In this document: one piece after another, positions 1 to 5,321 of the stretch
Layout: every line of letters starts with the position of its first letter
Position numbering within the stretch: the first letter of the stretch is position 1
Assembly: GCA_015655225.1 (NCBI GenBank)
Contig: JAATFK010000257.1
Span: 1-8,231 of the forward strand
Reading direction: 5' to 3'
Length of the DNA: 8,231 nucleotides
Origin: Solirubrobacterales bacterium
Lineage (GTDB): Bacteria > Actinomycetota > Thermoleophilia > Solirubrobacterales > Solirubrobacteraceae
Notes under the pieces: model-generated
The model's database searches: none
What the model was told of the DNA's origin: nothing
Seen by the model: only the letters and a program-made list of their open reading frames with translations
Position numbers and translations under genes: made by a program

Positions 1-74
1 AAGGTTGTCGATGCCATCGCATCCATCCTGGCACGAATGTGCGATTGCTCACCTCCCACGGCCGGGGGCGGGAG

Positions 75-80
75 TACGCT
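75..80 (+). promoter_or_regulatory. Candidate -10 box for a leaderless transcript
   Basis: TACGCT fits the actinobacterial -10 consensus TANNNT and is followed by 7 nt and then ATG 88. A transcript starting there would begin at or next to the A of the start codon. No recognisable -35 (TTGACA-like) lies 16-19 nt upstream. A GGAG at 71-74 could be read as a Shine-Dalgarno, but its 13-nt spacing is long. The first 60 bases are visibly less GC-rich than the rest, as expected of a promoter region. Confidence 0.45.
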
Positions 81-87
81 CGCCGCC

Positions 88-1077
88 ATGGACCGCGCGA
101 GACTCCGGACCGCGGCGCTGCTGATGCTCGGCACGCTCGTGCTCGGGCTCGCGTTCTCCGGCTCCTACGTCGGCGCGCTGCACGCGCCCAAGCCGCACGG
201 GATCCCCGTCGCGGTCGCCGGCTCGGCGCAGGCCGCGCAGCAGCTGCGCAGCAGCGCCGGCAGCGCGCTCGACGTGCGCACGGTGCCCGACCGCGCGACC
301 GGGCTGCGTCAGCTCGAGGACCGCTCGGTCTATGGCGTGCTCGTCCCCGGCCAGCAGCGCAGCCGCCTCTACGTCGCCTCCGCCGCCGGCGCGGCGGTCG
401 CGCAGGTGCTCAGCAGCGCGATCCCCGCCGCCGCCAGACAACAGGGCCAGACCGTCGTCGTCACCGACGCGCATCCGCTGCCGGCGAACGACTCGCGCGG
501 GATCTCCCCCTTCTACCTCGCCGTCGGCTGGATCGTCTCCGGCTATCTCGGCGCGACCGTGCTCGGCCTCACGCTCGGGATGAGCGCCGGCAGCCGCCGG
601 CGCGCGCTCCTGCGGCTCGGCGCGCTCACCGTCTACGCGCTGCTGGCCGGGATCCTCAGCGCGATCCTCGTCAACGGCGTGATCGGGACGCTCGGCGGCC
701 ACGGCTTCCCCCTCGCCATGGTCGGCGCGCTGACGGTCCTCGCGAGCGCGACCGCGACCGCCGCGCTCGAGGCCCTGCTCGGGATCGCCGGCACCGGCGT
801 CGTCCTGCTGCTGTTCGTCGTGCTCGGCAACCCCGGCTCCGGCGGTCCGTACGCGCGCGAGCTGCTGCCGGGGCTGTGGCGCGACACCGGCGCGCTGCTG
901 CCGCCGGGCGGCGCGAGCGACGCGATCCGCAACCTCGTCTACTTCGACGGCCACGCGCTCAGCGGGCCGCTGCTGGTGCTGGCGCTGTGGGCGGTGGTCG
1001 GCGCCGCCGTGATGGTGGCGGTCGGCCACGTCCGGCGTGTTCCGTCCGAGGCCGCCGTCGGCGCGGCCGCAGCGTAA
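88..1077 (+). CDS. ABC-2/YhgE-like membrane protein, first gene of the cyd operon
   Basis: A 329-residue membrane protein. One N-terminal helix (about 8-27) is followed by a roughly 110-residue extracytoplasmic region (30-138), then five more helices (about 141-165, 175-200, 207-228, 231-247, 292-313). This 1 + large loop + 5 layout is that of ABC-2-type permease halves and of YhgE/Pip or DUF3533-type proteins. The loop before the last helix holds a Gly/Pro-rich stretch (GNPGSGGPYAREL, 248-260, then LPPGG at 271-275). No ATPase gene is next to it, so transport activity and substrate are unknown. I prefer ATG 88 over the in-frame ATG 37: the extra 17 residues are unlike a signal or helix, and a -10-like TACGCT lies exactly 7 nt before ATG 88. 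It ends 12 nt before cydA, with its stop codon overlapping the cydA ribosome binding site, which implies co-transcription. The membrane topology is solid; the family assignment is tentative. Confidence 0.72.
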   Translation: MDRARLRTAALLMLGTLVLGLAFSGSYVGALHAPKPHGIPVAVAGSAQAAQQLRSSAGSALDVRTVPDRATGLRQLEDRSVYGVLVPGQQRSRLYVASAAGAAVAQVLSSAIPAAARQQGQTVVVTDAHPLPANDSRGISPFYLAVGWIVSGYLGATVLGLTLGMSAGSRRRALLRLGALTVYALLAGILSAILVNGVIGTLGGHGFPLAMVGALTVLASATATAALEALLGIAGTGVVLLLFVVLGNPGSGGPYARELLPGLWRDTGALLPPGGASDAIRNLVYFDGHALSGPLLVLALWAVVGAAVMVAVGHVRRVPSEAAVGAAAA

Positions 1078-1082
1078 GGTGG
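1076..1082 (+). promoter_or_regulatory. Ribosome binding site of cydA
   Basis: AAGGTGG, 7 nt before the ATG at 1090, is the only clear Shine-Dalgarno sequence in the window. It starts inside the TAA stop codon of the upstream membrane protein gene, so translation of the two genes may be coupled. It fixes the cydA start. Confidence 0.7.
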
Positions 1083-1089
1083 TGACCCC

Positions 1090-2466
1090 ATGAGTGCCGT
1101 CCTCGGAGCCGCGCTCGGGCCCGTCCAGCAGCACTACCTGGACGAAGCCCGGCAGATGCAGGCACTTTCGTTCGCGGTGCACATCCCGCTCGTCTGCTTC
1201 GGCGTCGCCTTCCCGCTGATGGTGCTCGTCGCCGAGTGGCTGAACCTGCGGACCGGCGACGGCCTCTACCGCACGCTCGCGCGCCGCTGGACGCGGATCA
1301 TGGTCGCGCTGTTCGCGATCGGCGTGATCACCGGCACGATCCTCTCGTTCGAGCTGGGCCTGCTGTGGCCGAACTTCACCGCGACGTTCGGGAACGTCTT
1401 CGGGCTCGGCTTCGCGATCGAGGGCTTCTCCTTCTTCATGGAGGCGATCTTCATCGGGATCTACGTCTACGGCTGGGAGCGGATGCCGCCGAGATGGCAC
1501 TTCGTCAGCGGGATCCCGATCGTGATCACGGGCTTCACCGGCTCGATGATGGTGATCGCCGTCAACGGCTGGATGAACCACCCGGGCGGGTACAGAATGG
1601 TGAACGGCAAGGCGGTCGACGTCCATCCCTGGAAGGCGCTGTTCGGCAACTCGTTCTTCTGGCACGAGCTGGTGCACATGTACATCGCGGCGTTCATCGT
1701 CGCCGGCTTCTGCGTCGCCGCCACGTACGCGTTCGGGAGACTGCGCGGCAACTGGGGCCGCTACGAGCGGACCGCGATCGCGATCCCGCTGACGCTCGCC
1801 GTGATCGCCGCGCCCGCGCAGCTGCTCGTCGGCGACTGGGCGGCACGCGAGGTCGCGACCAAGCAGCCGGTCAAGCTCGCCGCGATCGAGGGCCTCGGGA
1901 AGACGACGAAGAGCGCGCCCGAGCACCTGCTCGGCTGGTACGACAAGAAGGACGGGAAGGTCAAGTACGGGATCGAGATCCCCTACCTGCTCTCGCTGCT
2001 GTCGTTCCACAACCCGACCGCGACCGTGAAGGGACTCGACTCGGTCCCGCCCGACGACCGTCCCGGACCCGTCAACGTCGTGCGCTTCGCGTTCCAGACG
2101 ATGGTCGGGATCGGCTCGCTGCTCGCCGTCCTCGCGGTCTTCACGCTGTGGGTGCGGTGGAGAAGACGGCGCTTGCCGATCACGCCGTGGTTCTACAGAG
2201 GGCTGGTGCTGGCGGGACCGCTGTCGATCGTCGCGCTGATCGCCGGCTGGATCACGACCGAGGTCGGCCGCCAGCCATGGATCGTCTACGGCGTGATGCG
2301 GACGAACGCGGCCGTCACGGGCGCCGGCGGCGTGCCGGTCGGCTACGGGATCCTCGCGCTCGTCTACCTCGGCGTCGCCTGCGCGGTCGTCTGGATCCTG
2401 CGCCGCCTCGCGCGCGCACCGCTCGACGCGCACGCCGACTCCCTCCCGACCGCCCCGGTCGCCTAG
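1090..2466 (+). CDS. cydA: Cytochrome bd quinol oxidase subunit I
   Basis: The 458-residue heme-bearing subunit of cytochrome bd, a membrane oxidase that oxidises quinol and reduces O2 to water. The hallmark residues are present. H31 (in AVHIP) matches the high-spin heme b595 ligand. E111 (AIEG) and E118 (FFME) match E. coli E99 and E107. H196 (HELVH) and M338 (FQTMVG) match the heme b558 ligands. GRQPW lies at 393-397. The quinol-binding Q-loop begins with VKLAAIEG (261-268), where K262 and E267 match E. coli K252 and E257. It is short (to about 325), and the protein is about 60 residues shorter than the 522-residue E. coli CydA, so this is the short Q-loop class. Nine membrane helices are expected. 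The start is fixed by the AAGGTGG site. Six AGA arginine codons occur here and none in cydB, but neighbouring genes also use AGA, so I do not read this as transfer. cydB follows after 3 nt. Confidence 0.97.
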   Translation: MSAVLGAALGPVQQHYLDEARQMQALSFAVHIPLVCFGVAFPLMVLVAEWLNLRTGDGLYRTLARRWTRIMVALFAIGVITGTILSFELGLLWPNFTATFGNVFGLGFAIEGFSFFMEAIFIGIYVYGWERMPPRWHFVSGIPIVITGFTGSMMVIAVNGWMNHPGGYRMVNGKAVDVHPWKALFGNSFFWHELVHMYIAAFIVAGFCVAATYAFGRLRGNWGRYERTAIAIPLTLAVIAAPAQLLVGDWAAREVATKQPVKLAAIEGLGKTTKSAPEHLLGWYDKKDGKVKYGIEIPYLLSLLSFHNPTATVKGLDSVPPDDRPGPVNVVRFAFQTMVGIGSLLAVLAVFTLWVRWRRRRLPITPWFYRGLVLAGPLSIVALIAGWITTEVGRQPWIVYGVMRTNAAVTGAGGVPVGYGILALVYLGVACAVVWILRRLARAPLDAHADSLPTAPVA

Positions 2467-2469
2467 CTC

Positions 2470-3741
2470 ATGTTCCTGCGCGACCTCCCCATGCTCTTCG
2501 TCCTCGGCGGACTGGTGCTCTACGCGACGCTCGCGGGCGCCGACTTCGGCGCCGGCTTCTGGCAGCTGTTCGCGGGGCGCGGGGCGAAGGGCGCGCACGT
2601 GCGCGAGCACGCGCACGAGGCGATGGCGCCCGTCTGGGAGGCGAACCACGTCTGGCTGATCTTCGTCCTGACGGTCTTCTGGACGAGCTACCCGACCGCG
2701 TTCGGCTCGATCGCCTCGACGCTCGCGGTGCCACTCTTCATCGCCGGGATCGGGATCATCTTCCGCGGCGCCGCGTACGCGCTCCGCTCGGCGACGGAGG
2801 TGCCGCGCGAGCAGCGGATGATCGACACCGCGTTCTCGCTCGCGTCGATCCTGACGCCGTTCGCGCTCGGCACGATCGCCGGCGCGATCGCCGACGGGCG
2901 CGTCCCGGTCGGCAACGCGAAGGGCGACCAGTTCACGAGCTGGCTGAACCCGGTCGCGATCACGATCGGCGTCCTCGCGGTCGTCTTCTCCTCCTATCTC
3001 GCGGCCGTCTTCCTGGCGGCCGACGCGGTCCGCGCCGGCGACGAGGAGCTGGCGCGCTCCTTCCGGCTGCGCGCGCTCGGCGCCGGGCTGGTGGCGGGCG
3101 CGGTCGCGGTCGTCGGGCTGATCGTGCTGCACCACGACGTCCACCCGCTCTACCACGAGCTGGTCGCCGGCCGGGGGCTCCCGGCCGTGCTCGTCTCCCT
3201 CGTCTTCGGGGTCGGGACGCTCGCGCTCGTCGTCGTGCGCCGCTTCGAGTGGTCGCGCTACACGGCCGCCGTCGCGGTCGCCGCGATCGTCGCCGGCTGG
3301 GCGCTCGCGCAGGAGCCGCGGCTGCTGCCCGGGCTCACCGTCCAGCAGGCGGCCGCGGGCCATGACACGCTCGTCGCGGTCGTCGTCGCCGTGATCGGCG
3401 GCGGGCTGCTCCTCTTCCCCTCGCTCGCGCTGCTGTTCTCGCTGACGCTGCGCGGCCACGTCGGCCACATCGGGCCGGCGCCCGAGGGCGTCGCCGCCGT
3501 CCCACCGCCGCACGGTCCGCTCGACGTGCTGCGCCCCGCCTCGGCCGGCCTGCTGGCGCGCGCGGCGGTCGCCTGCTTCGTCGTCGGGCTCGGCTTCCTG
3601 ACCGCCGCCGACGCCGCCTGGGCGCACGTGATCGGCGTCCTCGCCCTCTTCGCCTTCATCGCGATCGGCTTCCGCGCGGCGCTGCTGCTGCCGGCGGCGG
3701 ACGAGGCGGCAACCTCGGCCGATCCGCCGCCGACGCCCTAG
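2470..3741 (+). CDS. cydB: Cytochrome bd quinol oxidase subunit II, with C-terminal extension
   Basis: Partner of CydA in the bd oxidase. Family signatures are GADFGAGFW (23-31) and PVWEANHVW (54-62); E57 aligns with E. coli CydB D58, an acidic residue implicated in proton delivery. Membrane helices fill residues 8-327, the usual core. The protein then continues to 423 residues, against 379 in E. coli. A Pro/His-rich linker (328-358) leads to two further hydrophobic segments (about 361-381 and 385-407) and a short acidic/Pro tail. The ATG lies 3 nt after the cydA stop (TAG CTC ATG) with no Shine-Dalgarno, so translation probably depends on ribosomes finishing cydA. No cydX-like small gene follows, and there is no space for one: the stop codon overlaps that of the convergent fmt gene. 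Function is near certain; the role of the tail is unknown. Confidence 0.96.
   Translation: MFLRDLPMLFVLGGLVLYATLAGADFGAGFWQLFAGRGAKGAHVREHAHEAMAPVWEANHVWLIFVLTVFWTSYPTAFGSIASTLAVPLFIAGIGIIFRGAAYALRSATEVPREQRMIDTAFSLASILTPFALGTIAGAIADGRVPVGNAKGDQFTSWLNPVAITIGVLAVVFSSYLAAVFLAADAVRAGDEELARSFRLRALGAGLVAGAVAVVGLIVLHHDVHPLYHELVAGRGLPAVLVSLVFGVGTLALVVVRRFEWSRYTAAVAVAAIVAGWALAQEPRLLPGLTVQQAAAGHDTLVAVVVAVIGGGLLLFPSLALLFSLTLRGHVGHIGPAPEGVAAVPPPHGPLDVLRPASAGLLARAAVACFVVGLGFLTAADAAWAHVIGVLALFAFIAIGFRAALLLPAADEAATSADPPPTP
3738..3741. other. Shared CTAG carrying both stop codons of cydB and fmt
   Basis: The palindrome CTAG gives TAG to cydB on the plus strand (3739-3741) and TAG to fmt on the minus strand (3740-3738). 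The two converging genes therefore overlap by 4 nt, and there is no intergenic space for an ordinary terminator. Transcripts must end inside the opposite coding region or run on as antisense. Confidence 0.9.
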
Positions 3742-4658
3742 ACGAGCGGGTCCGGCAGCCCCCGGCCGCGCAGGTACGCGGCGCCCTCCATCGGGCGGCC
3801 GCCGGGCGGCTGCACGAGCGTCAGCTCCAGCGTGCCGTCGGCGGTGCCGAGCAGGAGACGGCCGGCGGCGTCGGCGAAGCGGCCGGCGGGCGGCGACGGG
3901 TGCGACGGGTCCTCCTGCGCGACGACGTGCGCCCCGCGGATCCCGAGCAGCGTGCCGTCGCTCAGCGGCAGCAGCGCGCCGATGTGCGGCGTGAGCGCGC
4001 GGACAGTCCGCTCCAGCACGACGGCGGGGTCGCGCGACGGGTCGAGGCGCCGGTCCTCGGGGCCGATCTTTTCCGCGTAGGTGACGCCCTCCTCGACCTG
4101 CTCGACGAACGGCGGCCGCTCGTCGAGCGCCCGCACGAGCAGGTCGCCGCCGATCGCTTGCAGGCGCGTCGCGAGCGTCCCGTAGGTGTCGTCGGGCGCG
4201 ATCGGCTCGCGCGCCAGCAGCGCGACCGGCCCCGAGTCGAGGCCGGCCGTCAGGCGCATGATCGCGACGCCGGTCTCCTCGTCGCCGGCCATGATCGCGC
4301 GCTCGACCGGCGCCGCGCCGCGCCAGCGCGGCAGCAGCGACGGATGGACGTTCAGCATGTCGTGCTGCGAGAGCAGCGGCTCCTTGATCAGCGCGCCGAA
4401 CGCGCAGACGATCACGGCGTCCGGCTGGGCCGCGCTGATGCGGGCGCGCGCGGCCTCGCCGTTCACGTCGTCGGGCTGGTCGAGGTCGATCCCGAGCGCG
4501 ACCGCCGCCTCCGCGACCGGCGGCTGCGCCAGCGCGCGGCCGCGCCCGCGCGGGCGGTCGGGACGGGTGACGACGAGCCGCGGCCGGTGCTCGCTGCCGG
4601 CAAGCCGTTCGAGGACGGCGGCGGCGAAGTCGGAGGTGCCGAGGTAGACGGTGCGCAC
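3738..4658 (-). CDS. fmt: Methionyl-tRNA formyltransferase
   Basis: Transfers a formyl group from 10-formyl-tetrahydrofolate to Met-tRNA(fMet), which makes the initiator tRNA in the cytoplasm. At 306 residues it is the normal length. The N-terminal Rossmann-type domain opens with VYLGTSDFA (4-12), matching the family's GTPDFA element. The catalytic triad is visible as N103 and H105 (LNVHPSLLP) and D141 (GLDSGP). The signature SLLPRWRGAAP lies at 107-117. Folate-site context continues in YAEKI (194-198), and the C-terminal OB-like tRNA-binding domain covers about 206-306. The start is GTG, chosen because the family motif begins four residues in. No Shine-Dalgarno and no TANNNT box precede it, so it is probably read from the def transcript, 27 nt upstream. 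Its TAG stop overlaps the cydB stop. Confidence 0.97.
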   Translation of the reverse strand: MRTVYLGTSDFAAAVLERLAGSEHRPRLVVTRPDRPRGRGRALAQPPVAEAAVALGIDLDQPDDVNGEAARARISAAQPDAVIVCAFGALIKEPLLSQHDMLNVHPSLLPRWRGAAPVERAIMAGDEETGVAIMRLTAGLDSGPVALLAREPIAPDDTYGTLATRLQAIGGDLLVRALDERPPFVEQVEEGVTYAEKIGPEDRRLDPSRDPAVVLERTVRALTPHIGALLPLSDGTLLGIRGAHVVAQEDPSHPSPPAGRFADAAGRLLLGTADGTLELTLVQPPGGRPMEGAAYLRGRGLPDPLV

Positions 4659-4685
4659 GGCGGGCGGTCGGCGGAGCGGCCGGCG

Positions 4686-5291
4686 CTAGGCCGACTCGCG
4701 CTCCCGCTCGGCTTCGCGCATCTCGCGCATCGCGCGCTTGCGCTGGTCGCGGGAGGTGCGCTCGAGGATCAGGACACCGTCGAGGTGGTCCATCTCGTGC
4801 TGGATCACGCGCGCCTCGAGGCCGCTCGCCTCGACCGTCAGCGGCTCGCCGAACTCGTTCTGCGCATGGACGCGCACGTAGACCGGCCGCTCCACGTCGA
4901 CGAGCACGCCGGGGAGGCTGAGGCAGCCCTCTTCGAGGATCTCCTGCTCCTTGCCCGTCCACTCGATCACGGGGTTGATCAGCGCGTTCACGGGCGAGTC
5001 CTGCTCGACGCGGTAGACGAGCAGCCGCTGGAGGTTGCCGACCTGCGTCGCGGCGAGGCCGATCCCGAGCGCGTCCTCCATCAGGATCCCCATCCGCTCG
5101 ACCTCCTCGCGCAGCGCGTCGTCGAACCGCTCGACCGGGAGCGCGCGCGTCTTCAGCACCGGATCGGGGAACTGGCGCACGTGCGCCAGCGCCGCGCGAC
5201 GGCGCGCGGCGACCTCGGGATCGAGCGCCGGGCGCTGCTCCTCGCGCTGCTCCTCTTCCTCCGCGACCTGGTCTTGAACGTCCTCGGACAT
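4686..5291 (-). CDS. def: Peptide deformylase with acidic N-terminal extension
   Basis: A metalloenzyme that removes the N-formyl group from nascent proteins, reversing the mark set through Fmt. From ATG 5291 it has 201 residues. All three motifs are intact: GIGLAATQ (76-83), EGCLSLPG (121-128, metal ligand C123) and HEMDH (165-169, ligands H165 and H169, catalytic E166). The catalytic core starts at about residue 38 (HVRQFPDP). Before it lies a highly charged segment rich in Glu and Gln (1-37) that most deformylases lack and that could form a helix. The C-terminus is also a charged Arg/Glu helix (about 180-201). A GTG at 5315 would add eight residues (MSPLSFTA). I prefer ATG 5291 because TATCCT sits 8 nt before it and no Shine-Dalgarno serves either start. 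It lies between priA (30 nt upstream) and fmt. Confidence 0.95.
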   Translation of the reverse strand: MSEDVQDQVAEEEEQREEQRPALDPEVAARRRAALAHVRQFPDPVLKTRALPVERFDDALREEVERMGILMEDALGIGLAATQVGNLQRLLVYRVEQDSPVNALINPVIEWTGKEQEILEEGCLSLPGVLVDVERPVYVRVHAQNEFGEPLTVEASGLEARVIQHEMDHLDGVLILERTSRDQRKRAMREMREAERERESA

Positions 5292-5299
5292 GGCCGTGA

Positions 5300-5305
5300 A
5301 GGATA
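5300..5305 (-). promoter_or_regulatory. Candidate -10 box before def
   Basis: On the minus strand TATCCT is followed by 8 nt and then the def ATG (5291). It lies between the priA stop and def, so it could be an internal promoter giving a leaderless def-fmt transcript. There is no -35-like hexamer at the usual distance, and 8 nt is at the long end of the range. It helps to choose ATG 5291 over GTG 5315, because that GTG would lie upstream of the box. Confidence 0.35.
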
Positions 5306-5321
5306 GAGGGCTCACCGACCG

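Noticed and set aside
1..26. Possible start of a divergent minus-strand gene (ATG at 26-24, reading MDAMASTT)
   Set aside because: Only eight codons are visible, with no clear Shine-Dalgarno or -10 box. The plus frame of the first gene is also open from base 1, so the edge cannot be resolved.
1492..2196. Six AGA codons in cydA against none in cydB, as a sign of transfer
   Set aside because: AGA also occurs in the first gene (twice) and in the PH-domain gene (twice). It appears to be tolerated in this genome, and the rest of cydA matches its neighbours.
1236..3365. A 709-codon plus-strand frame overlapping cydA and cydB
   Set aside because: It runs in another frame over two well-identified genes, and its composition (Arg/Asp/Ala) is that of a shadow.
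4659..4685. A promoter or terminator in the 27-nt def-fmt gap
   Set aside because: The gap has no TANNNT, no Shine-Dalgarno and no stem followed by T residues. It is best read as an intra-operon spacer.
3900..5306. A 468-codon plus-strand frame opposite fmt and def
   Set aside because: It is fully antisense to two complete essential genes with intact catalytic motifs. The product is low-complexity and has no recognisable domain.
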